From the NCBI GenBank assembly GCA_030429495.1, contig JAUIFH010000005.1:248001-312000 (forward strand): a stretch of 64,000 nt of DNA. The letters are read 5' to 3'. Position numbers and translations under genes: made by a program. Source of the DNA: Alphaproteobacteria bacterium. GTDB taxonomy: Bacteria > Pseudomonadota > Alphaproteobacteria > Rhodobacterales > Rhodobacteraceae. Below the pieces are notes generated by a model, which saw nothing but the letters and a program-made list of their open reading frames with translations, was not told where the DNA came from and searched no databases. Shown in pieces: positions 7,698-16,881 of the stretch (the first letter of the stretch is position 1; the number at the start of each line of letters is the position of its first letter).

Positions 7698-7844
7698 TTA
7701 CTTCTTCCTATTCGGCCGCTGCGTCAGCGCCGAAGCCGCGGCTGTCTTGGCCGCTTTGCTTGATCTGGGATTGCGAAGCACCTTAGCCGCTGCGCTGGCA
7801 GCTTTTGCGCTAGTGACCTCGCTGTTTCCCTTTCGAGAGGCCAT
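7698..7844 (-). CDS. Small basic Ala/Lys/Ser-rich protein (48 residues)
   Basis: The open frame starts at ATG 7844 behind an AAGGAG with an 8-base spacer (AAGGAGAAGGTCAATG) and ends TAA at 7698. The protein begins MASRKGNSEVTSAKAAS, continues with VLRNPRSSKAAKTAAASAL and ends TQRPNRKK. It has no signal peptide or membrane segment and is strongly basic, with evenly spaced Ala-Lys-Ser. It resembles short conserved hypothetical proteins of proteobacteria with a K-x-LR(D/N)P-(K/R)-x-SK-x-AK pattern, recalled from memory and not searched. The function is unknown; nucleic-acid binding is possible from charge alone. It has its own terminator at 7549-7572. Confidence 0.72.
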   Translation of the reverse strand: MASRKGNSEVTSAKAASAAAKVLRNPRSSKAAKTAAASALTQRPNRKK

Positions 7845-7855
7845 TGACCTTCTCC

Positions 7856-7864
7856 TTATCCACA
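7856..7864. promoter_or_regulatory. Exact DnaA-box consensus TTATCCACA
   Basis: It is a perfect 9-base match to the consensus DnaA site, 12 bases upstream of the start of the 48-residue basic protein gene and next to its ribosome-binding site. There is a single copy here and another at 58862-58870. It could be chance. Confidence 0.35.
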
Positions 7865-8010
7865 GGCTCCCCCCAGGTTTTGGTGGGTAACTCCTGTATT
7901 TCTCAGCACGCTATTGATCCCTCGTCTCGTCCGTAGTCTTGCATGCTCATCGACCCGGATGGGCCGAGATTTGGTCTTCCCGCAGCGTGCTAGGCGATTG
8001 CGGGATGGCC

Positions 8011-8038
8011 GGGGCGCGAAGCTGCAACTTCGCGCCCC
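8011..8038 (-). terminator. Strong hairpin downstream of nrdJ
   Basis: Eleven perfect pairs, GGGGCGCGAAG (8011-8021) with CTTCGCGCCCC (8028-8038), lie 13 bases after the nrdJ stop. No U-run follows on the minus strand, so it may be a transcript-stabilising or Rho-assisted 3' end and not a full intrinsic terminator. Confidence 0.55.
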
Positions 8039-8051
8039 ACCCTCAAATTCC

Positions 8052-11000
8052 TCAGCTACACCCGCTCGTTCCGCCGCAGGTGTTGCACTTCATGCAGGTG
8101 CCGTTCCTGACCAGCGTGTAGTTGCCGCATTCGCCGCAGGGGTCGCCTTCGTAGCCCTGCATCTTGGCCTTGGTGCGCGCGTCCATGGAGACCGTGCCCG
8201 AGGCGATCGCCGTCGCGCCGGCCGTCAGCACCGCCTGCCCCGTCGCCGGGATCAGCGTGTTGAGCGCCGCGACCGGATCGCCGGCAAGCGCCGTCGCACC
8301 CACTCCGCCCTGAAGCACGATCAGCTCCTGCGGCAGGCGCTTGCGCATGTAGCCGGAGGACGCAACCTGCTTGAGCACTTCGAGCGACTTGGAGGCGGAC
8401 TGCTCGCTCACCTCGGCCACGTTCGGCTGGCCTTCGTCGGAACCGCCGCCGAGGTCGTCAAAGCTCGCCCCTTCCGGTTTCACATGGGCAAGGTCGGTCC
8501 GGTCAAGGTAGCTGACCGCCAGTTCGCGGAAGATGTAGTCGAGGATCGAGGTCGCCTGCTTGATCGAGTCGTTGCCCTGAACCATGCCTGCCGGTTCGAA
8601 CTTGGTGAAGGTGAAGGCGTCAACGAATTCCTCCAGCGGCACGCCGTATTGAAGACCGACGGAGACCGCGATGGCGAAGTTGTTCATCATCGCCCGGAAG
8701 CCCGCGCCTTCCTTGTGCATGTCGATGAAGATCTCGCCCAGCGAGCCATCCTTGTATTCGCCGGTGCGCAGATAGACCTTGTGGCCGCCGACGATGGCCT
8801 TCTGGGTATAGCCCTTGCGCCGCTCGGGCAGCTTTTCGCGGTGGGAGCGGACAATCTCCTTCACCAGCACCTTCTCGACGATCTTCTCGGCGAGGACAGC
8901 GGCCTTTTCCTGTGCGGAGCCGGAGGCGAGGATCTCCTCGGCCTCCTCGTCGTCCTCGACGAGTGCTGCGGCGAGCGGCTGGCTGAGCTTGGAGCCGTCG
9001 CGGTAGAGCGCGTTGGCCTTGATGCCGAGCGACCACGACAGTTCGTAGGCCGCCAGCGTCTCTTCGATCGTCGCGTTGTTCGGCATGTTGATCGTCTTGG
9101 AGATCGCGCCCGAGATGAACGATTGTGCCGCGGCCATCATGTGGATGTGGCTGTCAACGCTCAGGAAGCGCTTGCCCTTCTTGCCGCAGGGATTGGCGCA
9201 GTCGAAGACAGAGTAGTGTTCAGCCTTCAGATGCGGCGCGCCTTCCAGCGTCATCGTCCCGCAAACGTGGTCGTTCGCGGCGTCGATCTGCTTGCGGGTA
9301 TAGCCGAGATGGCGGAGCAGGTCGAAGGTCGGATCGTTCAGCTTTTCGGCAGGGATACCAAGGGTTTCCTGGCAAAACTTCTCGCCCAGCGTCCACTGGT
9401 TGAAGACGAAGCGGATGTCGAAGGCCGAGGGCAAGGCGCCGGCGATCTTGTCCAGCTCCGCCTGGCCGAAGCCGTGGCCGATCAGAGAGGTGTGGTTGAT
9501 GCCGGGGCAGTTGCCGAGCGAGGCGTGGCCGACGGCATAGGCGATGATCTCTTCGATCTCGGCGCTGCCGTAACCCAGCGTCTCGAGTGCCGCCGGAACC
9601 GAGCGGTTGATGATCTTGAAGTAGCCGCCGCCGGCGAGCTTCTTGAACTTCACCAGCGCGAAGTCGGGCTCGATCCCGGTCGTGTCGCAGTCCATGACAA
9701 GGCCGATCGTGCCGGTAGGCGCGATGACGGTGGCCTGCGCGTTGCGATAGCCGTGCTTCTTGCCCAGGTCCAGCGCTTCGTCCCAGGCGGATTTCGCAAG
9801 CGCCACAAGGCTTTGATCGGGGCAGTTCGCGTGATCGAGAGCGACCGGCTTGACCGCCAGATCCTCGTAGCCGTTCACCTTGCCGTAAGCGGCGTTGCGA
9901 TGGTTGCGGATCACCCGCAGCATGTGGTCGGCATTGCGCTCATAACCCGGGAACGCGCCAAGCTCACCCGCCATCTCGGCCGAGGTGGCGTAGGAAATAC
10001 CGGTCATGATCGCGGTCAGCGCGCCGCAGAGTGCGCGGCCCTCGTCCGAGTCGTAGCCGTAGCCCATGTTCATCAGCAGCCCGCCGATATTGGCGTAGCC
10101 GAGTCCGAGCGTGCGGTAGTCGTAGGAGCGCTGCGCGATCTCCTTCGACGGGAACTGCGCCATCAGGACCGAGATTTCCAGCGTCACGGTCCAGAGACGG
10201 GTGGCATGCACATAGGCCTCGGCGTCGAACTTGGCGTCCTTGTAGAACGTCAGGAGGTTCATCGACGCCAGGTTGCAGGCCGTGTCGTCGAGGAACATGT
10301 ATTCCGAGCACGGGTTCGACCCGCGGATCGCGCCATCTTCCGGGCAGGTATGCCAGGCGTTGACAGTGTCGTGGAACTGGATGCCGGGATCGGCGCAGGC
10401 CCAGGCCGCGTGGCCGACCTGTTGCCAAAGGTCGCGCGCCTTCACGGTCTTGGAAACCTTGCCGTCGGTGCGGCGCACCAGTTCCCAGTCCGCGTCATCC
10501 CTGACCGCCTTCAGGAAGGCATCGGTGACACGGACGGAGTTGTTGGAGTTCTGGCCCGAAACGGTCGCATAGGCCTCACTATCCCAATCGGTGTCATAGG
10601 TCGGGAATTCGATCGAGGCATAGCCCTGCTTCGCGTAATCCAACACGCGCTTGACGTAAGTCTCAGGGATCGCGATCTTTTTCGCCGATTTGATCGCGGC
10701 TTTCAGCGCCTCGTTTTTCGCCGGATCGACCGCATCCTCGGACGAGCCGTCCCACTGGCGGATCGCCGCGAAAATCTCGTTCAGCTGGCGTTCGTGCATC
10801 TTGGAGCCGGCGACGAGAGCCGCGACCTTCTGCTCCTCGATGACCTTCCAGTTGATGAAGGCCTCGATATCCGGGTGATCCATGTCGCAGATCACCATCT
10901 TGGCTGCGCGCCGTGTGGTGCCGCCCGACTTGATCGCGCCCGCCGCCCGATCGCCGATCTTGAGGAAGCCCATGAGGCCGGAGGACTTGCCGCCGCCCGA

Positions 11001-11735
11001 AAGCTTCTCGCCCTCGCCCCGAAGCGAGGAGAAGTTTGTGCCGGTGCCGGAGCCGTACTTGAACAGCCGCGCCTCGCGGACCCAGAGGTCCATGATGCCG
11101 CCGTCGGACACGAGGTCATCCTGAACCGACTGGATGAAGCAGGCATGCGGCTGGGGATGTTCATAGGCGCTGGCCGAGCGGGTCAGTTCGCCCGTCTTGA
11201 AATCGACGTAGTAGTGGCCCTGGCTCGGGCCGTCGATGCCATAGGCCCAGTGAAGGCCGGTGTTGAACCATTGCGGAGAGTTCGGCGCGGCCATCTGTTC
11301 CGCCAGCATGAAGCGCATCTCGTCGTAATAGGCCTGCGCGTCGGCCTCGGAAGAGAAGTAACCGCCCTTCCAGCCCCAGTAGGCCCAGGCACCGGCGAGA
11401 CGGTCGAAGACCTGCTTGCCGGAGGTCTCACCGACGAATCGTTCGTCGTCGGGCAGACCGGCAAGCGCCTTGTCGTCCGCCACCGAGCGCCAGAGGAATT
11501 CCGGTACGCCCTTTTCGCGGACCTTCTTCAGACGGGCCGGAACGCCGGCCTTGCGGAAATATTTCTGGGCGAGGACGTCGGACGCCACCTGGCTCCAGCC
11601 CTCGGGGACTTCAACGCTGTCATTGCGGAACACGATCTTGCCGTCGGGATTGCGGATCTCCGACACGGTCGTCGTGAAATTAATCGCGGAATAGGCGTCT
11701 GCCCCTGCCTTGGTGAACTTGCGCTCGATCTTCAT
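8052..11735 (-). CDS. nrdJ: Vitamin B12-dependent (class II) ribonucleoside-diphosphate reductase
   Basis: This 1227-residue adenosylcobalamin-dependent enzyme reduces ribonucleotides to deoxyribonucleotides without an oxygen-dependent radical subunit. Visible features are the active-site segment [20 protein letters not shown], the loop [15 protein letters not shown], and the C-terminal Cys cluster ([10 protein letters not shown], then CMKCNTCGG) that relays electrons or binds zinc. The length is usual for long alphaproteobacterial NrdJ. The start is ATG 11735 ([11 protein letters not shown]) with AAGGA 11-15 bases upstream; eight further in-frame residues are possible. A candidate NrdR site lies about 180-225 bases upstream. 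The long plus-strand open frame over this gene is its GC-rich shadow. Confidence 0.97.
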   Translation of the reverse strand: MKIERKFTKAGADAYSAINFTTTVSEIRNPDGKIVFRNDSVEVPEGWSQVASDVLAQKYFRKAGVPARLKKVREKGVPEFLWRSVADDKALAGLPDDERFVGETSGKQVFDRLAGAWAYWGWKGGYFSSEADAQAYYDEMRFMLAEQMAAPNSPQWFNTGLHWAYGIDGPSQGHYYVDFKTGELTRSASAYEHPQPHACFIQSVQDDLVSDGGIMDLWVREARLFKYGSGTGTNFSSLRGEGEKLSGGGKSSGLMGFLKIGDRAAGAIKSGGTTRRAAKMVICDMDHPDIEAFINWKVIEEQKVAALVAGSKMHERQLNEIFAAIRQWDGSSEDAVDPAKNEALKAAIKSAKKIAIPETYVKRVLDYAKQGYASIEFPTYDTDWDSEAYATVSGQNSNNSVRVTDAFLKAVRDDADWELVRRTDGKVSKTVKARDLWQQVGHAAWACADPGIQFHDTVNAWHTCPEDGAIRGSNPCSEYMFLDDTACNLASMNLLTFYKDAKFDAEAYVHATRLWTVTLEISVLMAQFPSKEIAQRSYDYRTLGLGYANIGGLLMNMGYGYDSDEGRALCGALTAIMTGISYATSAEMAGELGAFPGYERNADHMLRVIRNHRNAAYGKVNGYEDLAVKPVALDHANCPDQSLVALAKSAWDEALDLGKKHGYRNAQATVIAPTGTIGLVMDCDTTGIEPDFALVKFKKLAGGGYFKIINRSVPAALETLGYGSAEIEEIIAYAVGHASLGNCPGINHTSLIGHGFGQAELDKIAGALPSAFDIRFVFNQWTLGEKFCQETLGIPAEKLNDPTFDLLRHLGYTRKQIDAANDHVCGTMTLEGAPHLKAEHYSVFDCANPCGKKGKRFLSVDSHIHMMAAAQSFISGAISKTINMPNNATIEETLAAYELSWSLGIKANALYRDGSKLSQPLAAALVEDDEEAEEILASGSAQEKAAVLAEKIVEKVLVKEIVRSHREKLPERRKGYTQKAIVGGHKVYLRTGEYKDGSLGEIFIDMHKEGAGFRAMMNNFAIAVSVGLQYGVPLEEFVDAFTFTKFEPAGMVQGNDSIKQATSILDYIFRELAVSYLDRTDLAHVKPEGASFDDLGGGSDEGQPNVAEVSEQSASKSLEVLKQVASSGYMRKRLPQELIVLQGGVGATALAGDPVAALNTLIPATGQAVLTAGATAIASGTVSMDARTKAKMQGYEGDPCGECGNYTLVRNGTCMKCNTCGGTSGCS

Positions 11736-12239
11736 CTGCCCCGTCCTTCGCATTGTCACTCTTGCGGCACTCTTTCTGGGAGTTTGTCGCCGCCACTATT
11801 CACCGGGACATTGGCCAAGGCCGTAGGAAACCCTGCGGCGAAGCACATTTCGCCGCGCGCCCGCACCTTTTGCGGCACGACCTTGATGGTGTTCCCTGTC
11901 CCTGGCCGGGGGCCACTAAATCTTGTGGCGTCGTCTCCGGCCCACACAAACTGACGTATGTGCGGGGGATCGGTCAACAGGTTTTTCACGATTTTTCGAG
12001 CAGATTTCAGTTGACCTCTGAACCGTGCCCCGCCCGCGTCGGACGGCAGACGATTCACTCACAAGCCGGCGCGCGAAGGGGCAGGCGGAAATTCGCTTCG
12101 GGGCAAGGCATTTGCCCGCCGCGGCTGACACCGCATGTCAAAGTCATCCACAGGCCTGTCCGACAAAGACACCCGGAATGCGCGATCGCGGCGACCGGCA
12201 AATCTGCAACGGAGAGGATGGAGGACAGCTGGAAGATGG
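11736..12239. other. nrdJ upstream region, no gene seen
   Basis: About 500 bases between nrdJ and tRNA-Pro. No credible protein gene was found. It holds the nrdJ 5' leader (roughly 180 bases or more), a candidate promoter (minus strand TTGACC at 11977-11972, with a poor -10 TCAGTT 17 bases on) and the NrdR-like palindrome at 11913-11928. The part from 12000 to 12239 shows nothing recognisable. Confidence 0.5.
11913..11959 (-). promoter_or_regulatory. Candidate NrdR operator (one good box, one degenerate)
   Basis: On the minus strand box 1 reads CCACAAGATTTAGTGG (11928-11913), close to the NrdR consensus ACACAAGATATTGTGT type, with a CCAC/GTGG dyad. A degenerate second box, ACACAAACTGACGTAT on the plus strand (11944-11959), is centred exactly 31 bases away; paired boxes about 31-32 bases apart are typical for this ATP/dATP-sensing repressor. 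Box 2 overlaps the tentative -10. NrdR is known to control ribonucleotide reductase genes. Confidence 0.55.
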
Positions 12240-12316
12240 TGGTCGGGGCGAGAAGATTCGAACTTCCGACCTACGGTACCCAAAACCGTCGCGCTACCAG
12301 GCTGCGCTACGCCCCG
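12240..12316 (-). tRNA. tRNA-Pro (anticodon TGG)
   Basis: A 77-base cloverleaf with CCA encoded. The acceptor stem is CGGGGCG/CGCCCCG, the D arm AGCGCAGCCTGGTAGCGC, the anticodon stem ACGGT/ACCGT with loop TTTGGGT (anticodon TGG), and the T arm includes GTTCGAATC. The discriminator base is A. TGG can read several proline codons, including CCG through a modified U34. Confidence 0.97.
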
Positions 12317-12362
12317 ACATGCCGTCTCTAACGGCTCATCCGCGCGAGGGGAAGGGGCAAGC

Positions 12363-12833
12363 TTAGCCGCAGGGCCAGAGAGCGGTGGACTGTTCAAGCC
12401 TGGGGTGGCGCAGTTCCGCCCCAACATCCAGGCCGAGACGTCCGGCAAGGCCGCCGTTGACCTCAAGCACCATCAGCGTCTCGGGCGGACCGGGAATCGC
12501 CGTCAGATCACCGGGAACGGCCATCGAGTGAACACCGTTCACCCGCCCGTCCGCTCCGATGAAGATCATGTCGAGCGGGATGATGGTATTCTTCATCCAG
12601 AAGGCCACCTGCTGCGGTTCCTCATAAATGAACAACATACCCGCCCCGGACGCCATTGTTTCGCGAAACATCAATCCGCGCGCCCGCTCGCCCTCATCGT
12701 CCGCGATCTCAATCGCGAATCGGGCCTCGCCGGCCTGCCATCGGAACTCGGCGGTTCCCTCCGAACAGGCAAAGGCCGGTGCCCCCGCAAGTGCCGCGGC
12801 AAGGACCACAAACAACGCCTTGAGCACCGTCAT
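12363..12833 (-). CDS. DUF192-family exported protein
   Basis: This is a 156-residue protein with a signal peptide (MTVLKALFVVLAAALAGAPA, cleavage near residue 20). The DUF192 domain contains ERARGLMFRE, GMLFIYEEPQQVAFWMKNT and IPLDMIFIGADGRV, the family's core motifs. The biochemical role of DUF192 is not established. The start ATG at 12833 overlaps the stop of the upstream cold-shock gene by 4 bases (ATGA), so the two are one operon. Confidence 0.9.
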   Translation of the reverse strand: MTVLKALFVVLAAALAGAPAFACSEGTAEFRWQAGEARFAIEIADDEGERARGLMFRETMASGAGMLFIYEEPQQVAFWMKNTIIPLDMIFIGADGRVNGVHSMAVPGDLTAIPGPPETLMVLEVNGGLAGRLGLDVGAELRHPRLEQSTALWPCG

Positions 12834-13363
12834 TTCTGGATTCTCGCCGCGACATCCCACGAAATCACCTGCGCCGCCATCCGGCCGCGCTTTCCATCCA
12901 TCACCCGCAGGCACACCGCCTCGCCCGGCTGAAGGTCGGCAAAGCCCGAGCGGCGCAGCACCTCGATATGGATGAACACGTCTTCGGGCCGACCGAAGAC
13001 ATTGGCGAAGCCAAAGCCCTTAGTCTTGTCGAACCACTTCACCCGCGCGGGTTCAAGCGGAAGCGCCGCGATAGTATCGGCATCGGCTTCGCCCAGATCC
13101 TGAAGCGGGGCGGTCACCTCACCCTCGGGCGGAAGAATCTCGCGCACCTCCACAGCCTGCGCGCCCCGCGCCGTCTGCTGCACGATCACCTTGATCCGGG
13201 CGTTGTCCGCGACCGATCCCTGTCCGAAATTCCGCAGAACATTGGCATGCAGAAGGATATCGCCGCCGGTTCCGTCGGCCACGATAAATCCGAACCCCTT
13301 CGCCGGATCGAACCATTTCACGCGGCCTGCGATCTCCTCCTGGCCACGTTCTTCTTCCGTCAT
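12830..13363 (-). CDS. Double cold-shock-domain protein
   Basis: This is a 177-residue cytoplasmic nucleic-acid-binding protein with two CspA-type domains. The first is at about residues 11-75 (GRVKWFDPAKGFGFIVADG, RNP1 KGFGFI). The second is at about 105-170 (ARVKWFDKTKGFGFANVFG and VFIHIEVL). An acidic/proline linker joins them. Tandem CSD proteins of this size are common in alphaproteobacteria; they act as RNA chaperones or regulators. The ATG at 13363 (MTEEERGQEE) is chosen; a 20-residue longer frame lacks family support. Confidence 0.92.
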   Translation of the reverse strand: MTEEERGQEEIAGRVKWFDPAKGFGFIVADGTGGDILLHANVLRNFGQGSVADNARIKVIVQQTARGAQAVEVREILPPEGEVTAPLQDLGEADADTIAALPLEPARVKWFDKTKGFGFANVFGRPEDVFIHIEVLRRSGFADLQPGEAVCLRVMDGKRGRMAAQVISWDVAARIQK

Positions 13364-13463
13364 CGCTCGTTTCCCATACCCGACCGATCCGTCCGCGCTG
13401 CGGGACGGAGCGGCTGGTGTCAAACCTATTGCACCTCCGCTAAACTCGATACCACAAACGCCG

Positions 13464-14069
13464 CTAAGGGCTTAGCCGGGCAACACTCCACTCCGCCTCA
13501 GGCGTCTGCCTGCGCCACCGGAAACGGTCGTGCAGACGGAATGCCCCGTCCGCCCAGAACTCGATCTCCAGCGGCCGCATCCTAATCCCGCCCCAAAAAG
13601 GTGGGCGTGCCGGAGCGACGCCTTTCAGCGCCGTCACGCGTGCCACTTCAGCCATAAGCCCAGCCCGCGAGGCAAGCGGCTCGGACTGGTGCGATGCCCA
13701 TGCGCCAAGCCTGCTCTGCAACGACCGGGAGGCGAAATACTCGTCCGCCTTCGGCCCCTCTTCTCGACTGGTTACACCCCTTACACGAATCTGCCGGCGA
13801 AGCGACTTCCAGTGCATGACAAAAGCCGCCTTGCCGGCAGAGGCGATTTCTCGCCCCTTCGCCGACCCGTAATTGGTGTAGAAGAGAAACGCGTCGGCCT
13901 CAATGTCTTTCAGCAAAACCATGCGCGCGTTCGGCAATCCGTCATCATCGACAGTCGCCAGGGCAATCGCGTTCGGGTCGTTCGGTTCTGATTGCTCCGC
14001 CTCGCCGAGCCATGCCCGCGCGATAGCGAAGGGGTCATCCCCCGCAAAGATGCCGCCCCGGTCGGCCAT
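13464..14069 (-). CDS. pdxH: Pyridoxamine 5'-phosphate oxidase
   Basis: This 201-residue FMN enzyme makes pyridoxal 5'-phosphate from the pyridoxine or pyridoxamine phosphate forms. Family features include [48 protein letters not shown] and the C-terminal [15 protein letters not shown]. The length is typical. The ATG at 14069 is preceded by AAGGGA at the right distance, so it is preferred over a 9-residue longer frame. It is divergent from fabI. Confidence 0.95.
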   Translation of the reverse strand: MADRGGIFAGDDPFAIARAWLGEAEQSEPNDPNAIALATVDDDGLPNARMVLLKDIEADAFLFYTNYGSAKGREIASAGKAAFVMHWKSLRRQIRVRGVTSREEGPKADEYFASRSLQSRLGAWASHQSEPLASRAGLMAEVARVTALKGVAPARPPFWGGIRMRPLEIEFWADGAFRLHDRFRWRRQTPEAEWSVARLSP

Positions 14070-14143
14070 AAACTGTCCCTTCGTTCTCTTTCGCAATAGT
14101 TGAGAATATTTCCTCCCCTACGCGCAAGGGATTTGTCGTGCCC

Positions 14144-14172
14144 TTGAAGCGGATTGGAAGTTAGCCTAATGG
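14144..14172 (+). promoter_or_regulatory. Candidate fabI promoter
   Basis: TTGAAG (14144-14149), a 17-base spacer and TAATGG (14167-14172) fit a sigma-70 promoter starting near 14179, about 30 bases before the fabI start. Confidence 0.45.
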
Positions 14173-14208
14173 TTCGGCACTCGATAGAAAAGTGGCATGG
14201 GGACCGAA

Positions 14209-15033
14209 ATGGCGACCAAATTGATGGCCGGAAAACGCGGCCTGATCATGGGGCTTGCGAACGACAAGTCGATCGCCTGGGGGATAGCGAAAGCCTGTGC
14301 CGAACACGGTGCCGAAATGGCTTTTTCCTATCAGGGCGAGGCGTTGAAGAAACGGGTCGAACCGCTCGCGGCGAGCATCGACGTGACTGAACTCGTCGAA
14401 TGCGACGTCTCGGACGCGGACTCCCTCGACCGGCTGTTCGCGCATCTTCAGAAGACCTGGGGAAAGCTCGATTTCGTCGTCCACGCGATCGGTTTTTCCG
14501 ACAAGAACGAGCTGCGCGGCCGCTACGTCGATACCGGGATCGAAAACTTCCGCATGACGATGGACATCTCGGTCTACTCGTTCACCGCCGTATGCCAGCG
14601 CGCCGCAGCGATGATGCCGGATGGCGGATCGCTTCTCACGCTGACCTATTACGGGGCGGAGCGGGTCATGCCACACTACAATGTCATGGGCGTCGCGAAG
14701 GCCGCGCTTGAGGCGTCCGTGCGCTATATCGCCGAGGATCTCGGCAAGGACGGCATCCGCTGCAACGCGATCTCGGCCGGGCCGATCAAGACGCTGGCGG
14801 CCTCCGGCATCGGCGATTTCCGCTACATCCTGAAGTGGAACGAGTTGAATTCGCCGCTGCGGCGCAATGTCAGCCAGGAGGATGTCGGCAAATCGGCACT
14901 CTACCTCCTGTCCGACCTCGGTTCCGGCGTCACCGGCGAAACCCATCACGTCGATTGCGGCTATCATGTCGTCGGCATGAAGGCGGTCGATGCACCTGAC
15001 ATCGACGCCGTGACGGGCCGCAAGGAGGGCTGA
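14209..15033 (+). CDS. fabI: Enoyl-[acyl-carrier-protein] reductase (NADH)
   Basis: This 274-residue short-chain-dehydrogenase-fold enzyme performs the last reduction of each fatty-acid elongation cycle. It has GKRGLIMGLANDKSIAWGIA at the N-terminus, the cofactor region CDVSD, and the Y-x6-K pair in PHYNVMGVAKAALE (Tyr157, Lys164). It is the target class of triclosan and diazaborines. The ATG at 14209 (MATKLMAGKRG) is chosen because GGGGA lies 6-10 bases upstream and the N-terminus then matches the family; ATG 14197 is the alternative. The gpt gene follows after 3 bases. Confidence 0.95.
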   Translation: MATKLMAGKRGLIMGLANDKSIAWGIAKACAEHGAEMAFSYQGEALKKRVEPLAASIDVTELVECDVSDADSLDRLFAHLQKTWGKLDFVVHAIGFSDKNELRGRYVDTGIENFRMTMDISVYSFTAVCQRAAAMMPDGGSLLTLTYYGAERVMPHYNVMGVAKAALEASVRYIAEDLGKDGIRCNAISAGPIKTLAASGIGDFRYILKWNELNSPLRRNVSQEDVGKSALYLLSDLGSGVTGETHHVDCGYHVVGMKAVDAPDIDAVTGRKEG

Positions 15034-15036
15034 ACC

Positions 15037-15543
15037 ATGAGCGACCGGCTGCCGCACGAAAAAGGGTTCCACGTCTCTTGGGACCAGATTCATCGTGACG
15101 CGCGGGCGCTTGCATGGCGGCTTGACGGCAAGGGGCCGGATGGCGGCGCATGGCGGGCTGTCGTGGCCATCACCCGCGGCGGCATGGCGCCCGCGATGAT
15201 CGTCAGCCGCGAACTCGACATACGCGTCGTCGATACGATTTCAGTGAAATCGTACAACCATCAGGCCCAGACCGAACCGCGCGTCATCAAGGCGCCGCAG
15301 GCGGAGATCATGGGCGATCAGGGTGAGGGCATCCTCGTCGTCGACGACCTTGTCGATACCGGCAAGACGCTGGAGCTTGTCCGCCGCCTCTATCCGAAGG
15401 CGCATTTCGCGACAGTCTATGCCAAGCCGGCCGGACGCGAGATGGTGCACACCTACATCACCGAAGTCAGCCAGGACACGTGGATCTTCTTCCCGTGGGA
15501 CATGGCGCTGCAATATGTCGAGCCCTATCGCGGGCGCGACTGA
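15037..15543 (+). CDS. gpt: Xanthine (guanine) phosphoribosyltransferase
   Basis: This 168-residue type I phosphoribosyltransferase salvages xanthine and guanine using PRPP. The PRPP-binding loop is [15 protein letters not shown] (about residues 98-112), with RGGMAPA upstream and the C-terminal [12 protein letters not shown] typical of Gpt. It begins 3 bases after fabI and is probably cotranscribed, though the functions are unrelated. Confidence 0.93.
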   Translation: MSDRLPHEKGFHVSWDQIHRDARALAWRLDGKGPDGGAWRAVVAITRGGMAPAMIVSRELDIRVVDTISVKSYNHQAQTEPRVIKAPQAEIMGDQGEGILVVDDLVDTGKTLELVRRLYPKAHFATVYAKPAGREMVHTYITEVSQDTWIFFPWDMALQYVEPYRGRD

Positions 15544-15629
15544 GACTCGGCCACCGCGAAACGCTTCGGCCTTGCCCGCGCCTGCCGGATCGGTGAACAC
15601 TCACCCGGCGTTAAGCCCGGAGAGCCGTT

Positions 15630-16808
15630 ATGACCCTGCCCCTGACACCCCAGATGGCCGCGACCTTTCCGCCCCCGGTGATGGAGGCGCGGCGCTGGCT
15701 TGAGGGCGTAACCTTCCCGCCCGACCGGCCGCTGATCAACGTAAGCCAGGCCGCACCGATGGAGGCCCCACCGGAAGGTCTGAGGCAGGCGCTGGCCGAA
15801 GCGGCGCTGTCCGATCCGGCAGCGCATCTCTACGGCCCGGTTCTCGGCCTGCCCGCGCTACGCGCCGAGATCGCGGCGCAATGGTCGGCCGCCTATGGCG
15901 GAACAATCACCGCGGAAGAGGTCGCGATCACGCAAGGTTGCAACCAGGCCTTCTGCGCGGCCATGTCCACGCTGGCCGGAGAAGGAGACGAAGTTATCCT
16001 TCCAACCCCATGGTATTTCAACCATAAAATGTGGTTTGACATGCAGGGAATCCGGACCGTCCCGCTGGCGACCGGCGACGGGCTGATCCCCGACGCTGCC
16101 GCGGCCGCCCGGCTTGTCACCGACCGCACACGTGCGATCGTGCTGGTCACGCCGAACAATCCCGGAGGGGTCGAGTACCCCGCCGAAACCGTCCACGCCT
16201 TCTTCGAACTGGCGCGGTCACGCGGCATCGCGCTTATCCTTGACGAGACGTATCGCGATTTCGACAGCCGGACCGGCGCGCCGCACGACCTGTTCGCGGA
16301 CCCCGACTGGCGCGGGACGCTGATCCACCTTTATTCCTTCTCCAAGGCGTTCCGGCTGACGGGACACCGCGTCGGTGCGATCGTTGCCGCCCCGGCACGG
16401 CTGGCCGAGACCGAGAAGTTCCTCGATACGGTCGCGATCTGCCCCTCGCAGCTTGGCCAGATCGGCGCGCTCTGGGGGATGCGGAACCTCGCGCAATGGG
16501 TCGCGGGCGAGCGCGACGAGATCCTTGCCCGCCGCGCCGCGATGGTCGCGGGCATCGCCCGCCTGCCCGGCTGGCGGTTGCTCGGCTGCGGCGCGTTCTT
16601 CGCCTATGTCGAACATCCCCACCCCCTGCCCTCGCCCGACCTTGCCCGACGCCTGGTGCGCGAGGCCGGCGTGCTGCTCCTGCCCGGCACGATGTTCATG
16701 CCCGAGGACGATCCGGACGGCGCGAAGCAGCTCAGGATCGCCTTCGCCAATATCGGCACAGATGGAATTGCCGAACTGATCGACAGGCTCGCCGCGTTCC
16801 GGGCCTGA
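15630..16808 (+). CDS. Class I/II PLP-dependent aminotransferase
   Basis: This is a 392-residue fold-type I aminotransferase. Seen are the cofactor-contact region ITQGCNQAFCAAM, NNPGGVEYP, ILDETYRDF and the Schiff-base lysine in YSFSKAFRLTGHRVG (about residue 235). It resembles aspartate/aromatic aminotransferase-like proteins; the substrate cannot be assigned. It sits downstream of gpt and upstream of ppiD with separate spacing. Confidence 0.88.
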   Translation: MTLPLTPQMAATFPPPVMEARRWLEGVTFPPDRPLINVSQAAPMEAPPEGLRQALAEAALSDPAAHLYGPVLGLPALRAEIAAQWSAAYGGTITAEEVAITQGCNQAFCAAMSTLAGEGDEVILPTPWYFNHKMWFDMQGIRTVPLATGDGLIPDAAAAARLVTDRTRAIVLVTPNNPGGVEYPAETVHAFFELARSRGIALILDETYRDFDSRTGAPHDLFADPDWRGTLIHLYSFSKAFRLTGHRVGAIVAAPARLAETEKFLDTVAICPSQLGQIGALWGMRNLAQWVAGERDEILARRAAMVAGIARLPGWRLLGCGAFFAYVEHPHPLPSPDLARRLVREAGVLLLPGTMFMPEDDPDGAKQLRIAFANIGTDGIAELIDRLAAFRA

Positions 16809-16881
16809 CGCGCCACCTTGCCCCGCCCTGCCTGCTGCCCTAAACACCCTCGGGAACGGGTCTTTCGGGAGGTATGCCGCC

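Noticed and set aside
7914-11954. A 1346-codon open frame on the plus strand
   Set aside because: It is the antisense shadow of nrdJ, produced by high GC and codon bias. Its translation is Arg/Val/Asp-rich with no domain, while the minus strand encodes a complete NrdJ.
11880-11960. Possible cobalamin riboswitch before the B12-dependent reductase, suggested by GGCCACTAAATC
   Set aside because: The string resembles part of a B12 box only on the plus strand, while nrdJ is on the minus strand. No other riboswitch elements were seen; it is better explained by the NrdR-like palindrome.
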